Origin: SIG603 sp964369215
GTDB taxonomy: Bacteria > Bacillota > Clostridia > Oscillospirales > Acutalibacteraceae
Length of the DNA stretch: 13,642 bases
Direction of reading: 5' to 3'
Assembly: GCA_964369215.1 (NCBI GenBank)
Contig: CAYJEZ010000067.1
Span: forward strand, 1 to 13,642
The position numbers and the translations under genes were made by a program. Shown in pieces: positions 6,063 to 13,565 of this stretch. Numbering within the stretch: position 1 is the stretch's first letter; each line of letters opens with the position of its first letter. The notes under the pieces are model-generated. The model was given only the letters and a program-made list of their open reading frames with translations, did no database searches and was not told the DNA's origin.

Positions 6063-7547
6063 TTATGTGTTTTCTTCTATCCAAGCTATGGTATCCCAAA
6101 CTTGTTGGCCGTTATTTTTTTGCACTGCGCCTATAGTGCTTCTACCATTTTTAACGCATTGTTTTAATAGCTCTCGCATTTTTATATATATTTCTTGATT
6201 ATCATTTATTATGTTTGTTGTCTCGCCAATGTCTTCTTCTAAATTATATAGCTGAAACCTTGGCATGTCATCGGTGTAATCTTCTGGTCTTGGGTATGTC
6301 CATCCTCCGGAGCCCACGCACATCTCAAGTTTGTACTTACCTTTTCTTATAGCCAATGAGCCGTCAACGCTTTGGTGAACAGTATAGTCTCTAACAGCTC
6401 CGGATTTTGCATTTTTAAATAAAGGTAAATTACTTACACTGTCCTCTGCTTCGTTATCTTCTAGTTTATAGCCTATAATATCTGCCATTGTCGCCATAAA
6501 GTCAGACAAACACACGGTCTCGTTGCACATTTGGCCAGCCTTAATTCCGTTGCCCCAAGTCATAAGCAGAGGTATTCTATGCCCACCCTCAAAAATATCT
6601 GCTTTATGACCTCTAAATTTATAGCTAGGGTTATGACCTTTTTCTGCCATTTCATCAAACTTAGCTATAGGAGAGCACCCGTTGTCGGCTGTGAAAATAA
6701 CTATTGTGTCTTCATAAAGTCCCTCATCTTTAAGTTTGTTAATAATCTTTCCTACAACGCTGTCGCAGTGCATTACAAAGTCACAATAAGCGTTTATGCC
6801 TGATTTACCTCTAAAGTTCTCGTTTGGCATAATAGGACCATGTGGAGCCGGCATAGGAAAATATATAAAGAAGTCGTCGTTTTTAAGTCTATCGATTTCA
6901 TCAACTACTTTATCTGCAAACACGTCTAAAACTTCTTCATGTACAAAGTCAGGTGCGGTTACACCGGGTCGATACCAAGCAAAACCACGCTCTGGTATAG
7001 ATTTATGGTCAGGTAATGCTGTAAATCTATCATTCTCTATGTATACATAAGGAGGCATATCAAGTGAGCCTGCTATGCCGAAATAGTAATCAAAACCTCT
7101 AGTGTTAGGAGAGTTCTCAATTTTTTCATCGTATTTTATTCCATCACACATGTCATATGAAGAAGCAAATTTGTCAAATTCAATAAAATCATCGGTTTTA
7201 GAGAAGTCCATTCCTAAATGCCATTTGCCTATTGCAGAGGTTCTATAGCCGCTTTGTTTAAGCATTTGCGCAACAGTTGTTCTATCTTTTTCTATTAAAG
7301 GTGTAGAGTAACCACCTAAAACTCCACTTTTAAGCTTGCTTCTCCAATTGTATCTACCTGTCATAATAGCATACCTTGACGGCGTACAAACAGCTGATGT
7401 AGAATGTGCGTCGCTAAAGGCTATACCATCTTTAACCATGTTGTCTAAATTAGGCGTTTTAAATCCACAGTTTTGATTAAGTGCAGACACATCTCCATAA
7501 CCCATATCGTCTGCTAAAATATAGATTACATTAGGTTTGCTTTTCAA
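6063..7547 (-). CDS. Cys-type S1 family sulfatase A, 494 aa
   Basis: A type I (S1) sulfatase of the alkaline-phosphatase fold that hydrolyses sulfate esters. The sulfatase signature SAVCTPSRYAIMTGRY carries Cys54 in C-T-P-S-R. This Cys must be converted to formylglycine, in anaerobes by the radical-SAM enzyme anSME, which is not in this window. Metal ligands are Asp13-Asp14 (LADDMGYGD) and Asp288-Asn289 (FTADNG). Sulfate-binding and catalytic residues are Arg58, Lys108 and His110 (GKWHLG), His236 (APHGP) and Lys315 in RGHKADIFEGGHRIP. The pattern resembles arylsulfatase and N-acetylgalactosamine-sulfatase relatives, but the substrate cannot be fixed. There is no signal peptide, as the protein begins directly with the first core strand, so it should be cytoplasmic. 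The start is TTG (7547-7545) with GGAGGA 7 nt away; no closer ATG keeps the core strand. First gene of the leftward unit, with the GNAT gene 19 nt behind. Confidence 0.92.
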   Translation of the reverse strand: MKSKPNVIYILADDMGYGDVSALNQNCGFKTPNLDNMVKDGIAFSDAHSTSAVCTPSRYAIMTGRYNWRSKLKSGVLGGYSTPLIEKDRTTVAQMLKQSGYRTSAIGKWHLGMDFSKTDDFIEFDKFASSYDMCDGIKYDEKIENSPNTRGFDYYFGIAGSLDMPPYVYIENDRFTALPDHKSIPERGFAWYRPGVTAPDFVHEEVLDVFADKVVDEIDRLKNDDFFIYFPMPAPHGPIMPNENFRGKSGINAYCDFVMHCDSVVGKIINKLKDEGLYEDTIVIFTADNGCSPIAKFDEMAEKGHNPSYKFRGHKADIFEGGHRIPLLMTWGNGIKAGQMCNETVCLSDFMATMADIIGYKLEDNEAEDSVSNLPLFKNAKSGAVRDYTVHQSVDGSLAIRKGKYKLEMCVGSGGWTYPRPEDYTDDMPRFQLYNLEEDIGETTNIINDNQEIYIKMRELLKQCVKNGRSTIGAVQKNNGQQVWDTIAWIEENT

Positions 7548-7589
7548 TTTTTATTCCTCCATTCAATCACTCAAAATAATACTGTTTTC

Positions 7590-7618
7590 ATACTAACATA
7601 GCAAATTAATAAAATCAA
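7590..7618 (-). promoter_or_regulatory. Promoter for the sulfatase A-GNAT unit
   Basis: Read on the minus strand: TTGATT (7618-7613), 17-nt spacer, TAGTAT (7595-7590), with TG one base before the -10. Transcription would begin near 7583, leaving a leader of about 36 nt to the TTG start. Confidence 0.55.
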
Positions 7619-7649
7619 TAAAAAACTAAAAAATATAACAAAATTATCG

Positions 7650-7678
7650 TTGAAATTTAATATTATTTATGTTAATAT
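7650..7678 (+). promoter_or_regulatory. Promoter for the hydrolase-hemB-hemL-sulfatase B unit
   Basis: TTGAAA (7650-7655), exactly 17 nt, then TAATAT (7673-7678), with TG one base before it (7670-7671). Predicted start near 7685, about 39 nt before the ATG. It has the same design as the divergent promoter at 7590-7618. The 31 nt between the two -35 boxes is nearly pure A/T, with no clear operator. Confidence 0.6.
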
Positions 7679-7723
7679 GTTAATTAGTTTATCTTATTAA
7701 ATTTGATTATGGAGTTGTATTAG

Positions 7724-9700
7724 ATGTATAAAATGGATTTCAGACAAATTCACCTTGACTTTCACACCAGTGAGAAAATTGAGGGAATAGGCAAAAACTT
7801 TGATAAAATTGCTTTTCAAAACGCTTTGAAAGACGGGCATGTTGGAAGCATTAATTTATTTGCAAAGTGCCACCACGGTTTAAATTATTATGAAGATGCA
7901 CCATATGCAAAACACCCATACTTAAGCTGCGATTTAACAAGAGAGATGGTTGCGGCTTGTAAAGAGATAGGGGTTAAAACTCAAATTTACATATCTGCTG
8001 GTTTAGACGAGTATATTGCAAAAAAACGACCTGAGTGGTTGTTTAGATATGAAAATCAAACCACTACTTGGTCAAAAGACTTCTTTTCTCCGGGTTATCA
8101 TATGCTTTGTATGAATACAGAGTACCTAGATTATTTATTAGAGCAAATAGCACATGTTACAAAAACTTTTGAAACAGACGGAATTTGGCTTGACATAGTA
8201 GGTGTAAGAGATTGCTATTGTCAAACCTGTTTTAATCAATTAATGGACGAGGGAAAAGATCCATCAGACTTTAAAAACATTAGAGAACTAGGTGAAAAAG
8301 TATATAAGAATTACCTGCAAAGAGTTAAAGATACAGTTCACAGCATTAACCCGAACATGGAGATATTCCATAATAGCGGACATGTTACCAAAGGAAGAAG
8401 AGACATTGCTGACTATTACTCACATATTGAGCTAGAGTCTTTACCAACAGGTGGTTGGGGTTACGACCACTTTCCGTTATCTGCTAGATATGTGCAAGGA
8501 TTGGGTAAAGAATTTTTAGGAATGACAGGTAAATTCCACACTACTTGGGGAGAGTTTGGCGGGTTTAAACATCCAAATGCACTTAGATACGAGTCGGCAC
8601 TTAGCCTTGCACATGGAGCAAAAGTTTGTATAGGAGACCAAATGCACCCAGACGGACTTTTGGATCCAGTTACGTACAATTTAATAGGTGAAGCATTTAA
8701 AGAGGTAGAGCTTAAAGAGCCTTGGTGCGACTATGTAGAAAATGTTGCAGATATTGCCCTTTTCTCTCAAGAGTGTATGAGTAAAGAGAGAGAAGACCCA
8801 GACGGATATAATAGTGACGCAGGTGCAATAAGAATGCTTAGTGAGGGCAACTATCTTTTTGATGTAATTGACGATTTAGAAGAGAGTTTATCAAAATATA
8901 GAGTAATAATTTTACCAGACACTATTAAACTTAATGCAGTGCTCGAGGCAAGACTTAAAGCATTTATTAAAAATGGTGGAAAAATATTAGCTACCGGTAA
9001 TTCTGCTATAAGTGATGATGAGCAGTTTGTTTTTGACTTTGGTGCTAAATATAAAGGTAAAACCGAGTTTAAACCAGATTTCTTTGTTCCGAACTTCTCT
9101 TATTGCAACCTTGGAAGTACAGCTTTTGTAATGTATTCAAATGGCTATTTAATTGAGCCTACAAATGGTGAAGTGATAGGCGAGAGAGAAAACAGTTATT
9201 TTAATAGAACATTCGAGCACTTCTCGTCTCATCAACATACCCCTAACGAAAAAACTACTCGAGCTCCAGCAATAGTAAAAGGCAGTGACGGAGTTTATAT
9301 ATCTTGGGAGATTTTTGATGATTACGCTAAAAAAGGAAGCCTTATTTTAAAAGAGATGTTTAAGTATGTTATGGATATAATATTAGGCGATGATAAAAAA
9401 ATATGCACAAACTTGCCTGCACAAGGAATTTGTACTCTTCAACATCAAAAAGGCGAGAGCAGATATATTAATCATTTGTTATATGCTGTACCTACTAGCA
9501 GAGGTGAAAATACTCAGATAATTGAAGATATTACACCAATTTATAATACTGAGGTGAGCATTAATTTTGATAAAGAAGTAAAAGCTGTCTATCTTGCACC
9601 TCAAAATAAAGCGATTGAGTTTATACAAGAGGGCAATAAGCTGAGCTATACAGTAGATTGCTTTGAATGCCATCAAATGGTAGTTATTGATTACAAATAA
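7724..9700 (+). CDS. GHL6/GH151-like glycoside hydrolase, putative alpha-L-fucosidase, 658 aa
   Basis: The N-terminal ~330 residues look like the hypothetical glycosyl hydrolase 6 (GHL6) TIM barrel: GHVGSINLFAKCHHGLNYY (38-56), HPYLSCDLTREMV (64-76), IGVKTQIYISAGLDEY (82-97), RPEWLFR, then FETDGIWLDIVGVRDCYCQTC (149-169) with the CxCxxC cluster common in this group. Asp157 in WLD is the best candidate nucleophile. From about 342 (VADIALFSQECM) to 440 comes a beta-galactosidase-trimerisation/amidotransferase-like domain (SKYRVIILPD, FIKNGGKILATG). A beta-rich C-terminal part follows. This three-part plan is that of GH151 alpha-L-fucosidases, so removal of L-fucose from oligosaccharides is my preferred reading. 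Other GHL6 enzymes differ in substrate, and the family call needs alignment. There is no signal peptide, so it is cytoplasmic. The ATG has GGAG at 7711-7714, 9 nt upstream. First gene of the rightward unit; hemB follows 27 nt later. Confidence 0.68.
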   Translation: MYKMDFRQIHLDFHTSEKIEGIGKNFDKIAFQNALKDGHVGSINLFAKCHHGLNYYEDAPYAKHPYLSCDLTREMVAACKEIGVKTQIYISAGLDEYIAKKRPEWLFRYENQTTTWSKDFFSPGYHMLCMNTEYLDYLLEQIAHVTKTFETDGIWLDIVGVRDCYCQTCFNQLMDEGKDPSDFKNIRELGEKVYKNYLQRVKDTVHSINPNMEIFHNSGHVTKGRRDIADYYSHIELESLPTGGWGYDHFPLSARYVQGLGKEFLGMTGKFHTTWGEFGGFKHPNALRYESALSLAHGAKVCIGDQMHPDGLLDPVTYNLIGEAFKEVELKEPWCDYVENVADIALFSQECMSKEREDPDGYNSDAGAIRMLSEGNYLFDVIDDLEESLSKYRVIILPDTIKLNAVLEARLKAFIKNGGKILATGNSAISDDEQFVFDFGAKYKGKTEFKPDFFVPNFSYCNLGSTAFVMYSNGYLIEPTNGEVIGERENSYFNRTFEHFSSHQHTPNEKTTRAPAIVKGSDGVYISWEIFDDYAKKGSLILKEMFKYVMDIILGDDKKICTNLPAQGICTLQHQKGESRYINHLLYAVPTSRGENTQIIEDITPIYNTEVSINFDKEVKAVYLAPQNKAIEFIQEGNKLSYTVDCFECHQMVVIDYK

Positions 9701-9727
9701 TGAATTTAACTGAAAGAGTGATATAAA

Positions 9728-10708
9728 ATGAATGAAAGACCGAGACGATTGAGAGCCAATAATTTTATTCGCTCTATGGCAAGAGAGACAAGACTTAGCT
9801 CAGATAGTTTAATATACCCGATTTTTATAGAAGAGGGTAAAGGTATAAAAAGCCCGATAAACTCTATGAGTGGACAATTTAGGTATAGCACCGACACTGT
9901 TTTTGAAGAGGTAGAAAAAGCTTTAAAAAACGGTGTTAGTAAGTTGTTGTTGTTTGGAATACCTAAAGAGAAAGACGATATAGGCAGTGGAGCATATGCC
10001 GAAGACGGAATAGTTCAACAAGGGATAAGGGCTATTAAAGAAAGATACAAAAATGAGGTTTATATTGTTAGCGACGTTTGTATGTGTGAGTATACCTCTC
10101 ACGGGCATTGTGGTATTCTTGATGGTGAATATGTTGATAATGATAAAACCTTGAATTTATTGTCTAAAATAGCACTGTCTCATGTGCAAAGCGGTGCAGA
10201 CATGGTTGCACCGTCTGACATGATGGATTTAAGGGTTAGCGCAATAAGAGAAACACTTGACAACAATGGTTTTATAAATACTCCAATTATGTCGTACGCG
10301 GTTAAGTATGCTTCGTCGTTTTATGGACCTTTTAGAGAGGCGGCGGGTTCTGCCCCTAGTTTTGGAGATAGAAAAGCATATCAAATGGACTACCACAACT
10401 CAAAAGAGGCAATAAGAGAAGCTGTTTTAGACGCAAATGAGGGTGCAGACATTTTAATGGTAAAACCTGCACTTTCGTACCTTGATATTATTAAGGATGT
10501 GGCTGCTATAACAACACTACCTGTTGCAGCGTACAGCGTTAGCGGCGAGTATGCAATGATAAAAGCGGCGGCGAGTATGGGTTATGTTGACGAGTATAAG
10601 TTGATGTGTGAAACTGCTGTTTCTATTTATAGGGCAGGAGCGAATATTCTTATAAGTTACTATGCAAAAGAGCTATCAAAGGCTATTAAAAGTGGAGATA
10701 TTGGTTAA
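9728..10708 (+). CDS. hemB: Delta-aminolevulinic acid dehydratase (porphobilinogen synthase), 326 aa
   Basis: HemB condenses two 5-aminolevulinate molecules to porphobilinogen, the common precursor of heme, siroheme and cobalamin. The sequence is complete and of normal length: RPRRLR near the start, and the zinc-binding cysteines Cys118, Cys120 and Cys128 in DVCMCEYTSHGHCGIL, which marks a Zn-dependent rather than Mg-only type. Both Schiff-base lysines are in place: Lys193 in MSYAVKYASSFYGPFR and Lys246 in ILMVKPALSYLD. The ribosome binding site is weak (GAAAGAG around 9712-9718), which suggests translation helped by the upstream gene, from which it is separated by only 27 nt. hemL follows 26 nt downstream. 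hemA, hemC and hemD, commonly clustered with these genes in Clostridia, are absent here. Confidence 0.96.
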   Translation: MNERPRRLRANNFIRSMARETRLSSDSLIYPIFIEEGKGIKSPINSMSGQFRYSTDTVFEEVEKALKNGVSKLLLFGIPKEKDDIGSGAYAEDGIVQQGIRAIKERYKNEVYIVSDVCMCEYTSHGHCGILDGEYVDNDKTLNLLSKIALSHVQSGADMVAPSDMMDLRVSAIRETLDNNGFINTPIMSYAVKYASSFYGPFREAAGSAPSFGDRKAYQMDYHNSKEAIREAVLDANEGADILMVKPALSYLDIIKDVAAITTLPVAAYSVSGEYAMIKAAASMGYVDEYKLMCETAVSIYRAGANILISYYAKELSKAIKSGDIG

Positions 10709-10734
10709 TAAAAATAAAAGGATGAATTTGTTTA

Positions 10735-11994
10735 ATGAATAAAGATTTATTTGAAAGGGCGCAAAAAGTTATTCCTGGTGGAGTAAACAGCCCTGTTAGA
10801 GCATTTAAATCGGTTGGAAGAGAGCCTGTGTTTATAAGCAAAGCAAATGGCTGTAGGCTAACCGACGAAGAGGGTAATGAATATATAGACTACATTGCCT
10901 CGTGGGGACCGATGATTTTAGGGCACAATAATGAGCAAGTTAGGCTAGGGGTTGAAAAGGCAGTTAAAAACGGACTTAGCTATGGGGCAGCTACTGCACT
11001 AGAGGTAGAAATTGCAGAATTAATTACCGATAACATTTCTCATGTAGAAATGATAAGAATGGTAAACAGTGGCACAGAGGCAGTTATGAGTGCATTAAGG
11101 CTTGCAAGGGGCTTTACCGGTAAAGATAAAATAATTAAATTTGAGGGCAACTACCATGGTCATAGCGACAGCATGCTTGTTAAATCTGGCTCAGGTACAT
11201 TAACGTTTGGAACTCCAAACAGTGCTGGTGTTACAAAAGGCTGTGCGGCAGACACCCTGAATGCTAAGTTTAACGATATTGACAGTGTTAAAGAACTTTT
11301 TGAAAACAACAAAAATGAAATTGCCTGTATAATAATTGAGCCTGTTGCGGCTAATATGGGGCTTGTTCTACCAAAAGAGAACTTTTTAAAAGAACTTAGA
11401 GAACTGTGCGATGAAAATAATGCATTGCTTATTTTTGATGAAGTTATTACAGGGTTTAGGCTTTGCTTTGGCGGAGCTGCAAGCTACTTTAATATTACAC
11501 CAGACCTTGTATGCTATGGCAAAATTATAGGTGCAGGCATGCCTGTTGGAGCATACGGCGGAAGAAAAGATATAATGAGCCAAATATCACCTTGCGGAAA
11601 TGTTTATCAAGCAGGTACCTTGTCGGGTAATCCTATAGCTATGACTGCGGGCATAGAAACATTAAAGCAATTGTTAAATGGTGAGGTTTATAAAGACATC
11701 AACCAAAAAGGCGATTATATGGCGGCACAGCTTAAGAAAGCATGTGATTACACAGTGAATAATATAGGCTCTCTGAACTGCGTGTTTTTAACCAAAAGTA
11801 AAGTAGAAAGCTATGAAGAGGCGTTGAGTTCTGATACACAACTGTATGCAAAATTATTTTCTCATCTAATAGAAAATGGAATATATGTAGCTCCTGCACA
11901 ATTTGAAGCTATGTTTATAGGCTCAGCGCATACAAAAGAAGATATTGACTATACTGTACAGAAAATGTCGGAGTTTTTTATGTTGCAAAAATAA
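10735..11994 (+). CDS. hemL: Glutamate-1-semialdehyde 2,1-aminomutase, 419 aa
   Basis: A PLP enzyme that converts glutamate-1-semialdehyde to 5-aminolevulinate, the step just before HemB in the C5 pathway. The start VIPGGVNSPVRAF is typical of HemL. The PLP pocket is visible: NSGTEAVMSALRLAR (111-125), NYHGHSD (139-145), the Asp235 that binds the pyridine nitrogen in FDEVITGFR, and the cofactor lysine Lys263 in CYGKIIGAGMPVGAYGGR. YQAGTLSGNP follows. Those motifs separate it from other class III aminotransferases. Length is close to the usual ~425-430 aa. It sits 26 nt after hemB, with AAGGA at 10718-10722 about 12 nt from the ATG. The two enzymes work in succession, but HemA, which makes the unstable substrate and usually channels it to HemL, must be encoded elsewhere. 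Confidence 0.96.
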   Translation: MNKDLFERAQKVIPGGVNSPVRAFKSVGREPVFISKANGCRLTDEEGNEYIDYIASWGPMILGHNNEQVRLGVEKAVKNGLSYGAATALEVEIAELITDNISHVEMIRMVNSGTEAVMSALRLARGFTGKDKIIKFEGNYHGHSDSMLVKSGSGTLTFGTPNSAGVTKGCAADTLNAKFNDIDSVKELFENNKNEIACIIIEPVAANMGLVLPKENFLKELRELCDENNALLIFDEVITGFRLCFGGAASYFNITPDLVCYGKIIGAGMPVGAYGGRKDIMSQISPCGNVYQAGTLSGNPIAMTAGIETLKQLLNGEVYKDINQKGDYMAAQLKKACDYTVNNIGSLNCVFLTKSKVESYEEALSSDTQLYAKLFSHLIENGIYVAPAQFEAMFIGSAHTKEDIDYTVQKMSEFFMLQK

Positions 11995-12006
11995 AGTTGG
12001 TATAAG

Positions 12007-12021
12007 TTACTTAATAAGTAA
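12007..12021. promoter_or_regulatory. Perfect 15-bp palindrome before sulfatase B
   Basis: TTACTTA-A-TAAGTAA in the 63-nt gap between hemL and sulfatase B. It is followed by T/A-rich sequence with several -10-like hexamers (around 12020-12030) and preceded by TTGGTA at 11997-12002. It may be a small operator or an mRNA hairpin that gives sulfatase B its own control. Short A/T palindromes also occur by chance. Confidence 0.25.
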
Positions 12022-12057
12022 TTATATATAAAAATTAAAGAGAAGGAATTGAAAGCT

Positions 12058-13509
12058 ATGAATAACAAACCAAATGTAGTTGTCATCTATGCAGATGACC
12101 TAGGCTATGGGGACTTGTCTTGTTACGGTGCAGAGGAAATAAAGACCCCTAACGTAGACAGTTTATTAGAGAATGGGATTAGATTTGAAAATGGTTACTC
12201 TACTTCTGCTGTGTGTACTCCAGCTAGATACAGCCTTTTAACAGGAGCGTATCCGTTTAGAAACCCGTATACAAGAGTTCTTACAGGAGACGCTAAGTGC
12301 ATAATACCTAAAGAGCAAGAGACTTTACCTAAAATATTTAAAAAAGCAGGCTACAAAACAGGAGTTGTTGGAAAATGGCATTTAGGTATGGGTGATGGAG
12401 TTATTGATTGGAATAAAAAAATAGAGCACTGCCCTAATGATGTTGGCTTTGACTTCTCATTTATTTTTCCCGGAACTAACGACCGTGTACCTTGTGTTTA
12501 TGTTAAAAATGGAGAGGTTCAAAACCTAGATTTAAATGACCCGATAGAAGTATTTTACGGAAAAGAAAATCCTTTCGACGATATAGTTACTTATGAGAAA
12601 AACCCTGAGCTATTAAGGTTAACTTCTTCTCATGGTCATAATAACAGCATTATTAATGGTGTTGGAAGAATAGGGTACATGAGGGGCGGAAAGTCTGCTC
12701 TTTGGAAAGATGAAGACTTAGCAGATGCGTTTTTAGGAGAGGCAAAAGGCTTTATTGAAGAGAGCGAGGACCCATTCTTCTTATTCTACTCACTTCATCA
12801 ACCACATGTGCCAAGAGTTCCTAACGAGAGATTTGCTGGCAAGTCTAAATTAGGTACAAGAGGTGACGTTATTTTAGAGCTTGATTACTGCGTTGGCGAG
12901 CTTACAGCTTTCTTAGAGAAAAAAGGTATTTTAGAGAATACAATCATTATTTTCTCAAGCGATAACGGACCTGTTTTAGACGACGGTTACGACGATGAGG
13001 CTGTTGCAAAACTAGGTGCACACAGACAAGCTGGCCCGTTAAGGGGCGGAAAATATAGCAAATTTGATGGTGGAGCAAGGGTACCATTAATTTTATCTTG
13101 GAAAAACAACATTAAAAAAATGAAGTCAGATGCATTGGTTTCTCAAGTAGACTTTGCCGCTTCTTTTGCTAATATGTTAGGTGTAGAGCTTGTAGATTGC
13201 CCAGATAGCTTTGATGTTTTAGATGCTTTATTAGGCAAAACAGAAGAGGGCAGAGATGAATATATGTATGAGAGTGTAAATAAAGCTCATATATTAAGAC
13301 AAGGCAAGTGGTCTTATTTAGAGCCGAGTGAAGGTGACGCTGTTTCTAAATTTACAGAGGTTGAGACAGGTAACTCTCCTGACAAGCAACTTTACAATAT
13401 GCTTTATGACATTGGACAAAAACAAAACGTTGCAGAGGATTACAACGAAATTGCGAAAAAAATGGACGCTAGAATTCAAGAGATTTTAGCTAGCGAGAGA
13501 ACTAGATAA
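12058..13509 (+). CDS. Cys-type S1 family sulfatase B, 483 aa
   Basis: A second formylglycine-dependent sulfatase. The signature SAVCTPARYSLLTGAYP contains Cys53, the residue to be modified. Metal ligands are Asp13-Asp14 (YADDLGYGD) and Asp302-Asn303 (SSDNGP). Catalytic or sulfate-binding residues are Arg57, Lys106 and His108 (GKWHLG), His250 (LHQPHVP) and Lys332 in GPLRGGKYSKFDGGARVP, where Asp replaces the usual Glu of E-G-G. An insert (about 190-211: SSHGHNNSIINGVGRIGYM) is characteristic of one sulfatase branch and is absent from sulfatase A. The two proteins therefore belong to different subfamilies and probably cut different sulfate positions. There is no signal peptide. The start is the ATG at 12058, with AAGGAA (12043-12048) 9 nt upstream; an in-frame TTG at 12049 touches that site and is rejected. 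Last gene of the rightward unit, before the terminator at 13515-13548. Confidence 0.92.
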   Translation: MNNKPNVVVIYADDLGYGDLSCYGAEEIKTPNVDSLLENGIRFENGYSTSAVCTPARYSLLTGAYPFRNPYTRVLTGDAKCIIPKEQETLPKIFKKAGYKTGVVGKWHLGMGDGVIDWNKKIEHCPNDVGFDFSFIFPGTNDRVPCVYVKNGEVQNLDLNDPIEVFYGKENPFDDIVTYEKNPELLRLTSSHGHNNSIINGVGRIGYMRGGKSALWKDEDLADAFLGEAKGFIEESEDPFFLFYSLHQPHVPRVPNERFAGKSKLGTRGDVILELDYCVGELTAFLEKKGILENTIIIFSSDNGPVLDDGYDDEAVAKLGAHRQAGPLRGGKYSKFDGGARVPLILSWKNNIKKMKSDALVSQVDFAASFANMLGVELVDCPDSFDVLDALLGKTEEGRDEYMYESVNKAHILRQGKWSYLEPSEGDAVSKFTEVETGNSPDKQLYNMLYDIGQKQNVAEDYNEIAKKMDARIQEILASERTR

Positions 13510-13514
13510 AAAGA

Positions 13515-13548
13515 TTAAGGGAGTTTGCAAAACTGCAAACTCCCTTAA
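13515..13548. terminator. Strong hairpin terminator between convergent genes
   Basis: A perfect 15-bp stem, 13515-13529 with 13534-13548, and a four-base loop, directly after the sulfatase B stop. The T-run lies on the minus-strand exit (TCTTTTTATC), so it is a canonical terminator for the leftward gene at 13566-13642. On the plus side only A/T-rich sequence follows, though the stem is long enough to act in both directions. Confidence 0.85.
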
Positions 13549-13565
13549 ATAATAAATCAATAAAA

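Noticed and set aside
8461..8679. Minus-strand open frame inside the glycoside hydrolase gene
   Set aside because: It lies wholly within a well-supported gene, has no family features and no plausible ribosome binding site context. The same holds for the other antisense frames inside the flippase, GNAT, sulfatase, hemB and hemL genes.
12049..12057. TTG start for sulfatase B
   Set aside because: It directly abuts the AAGGAA site, leaving no spacing; the ATG at 12058 is well placed.
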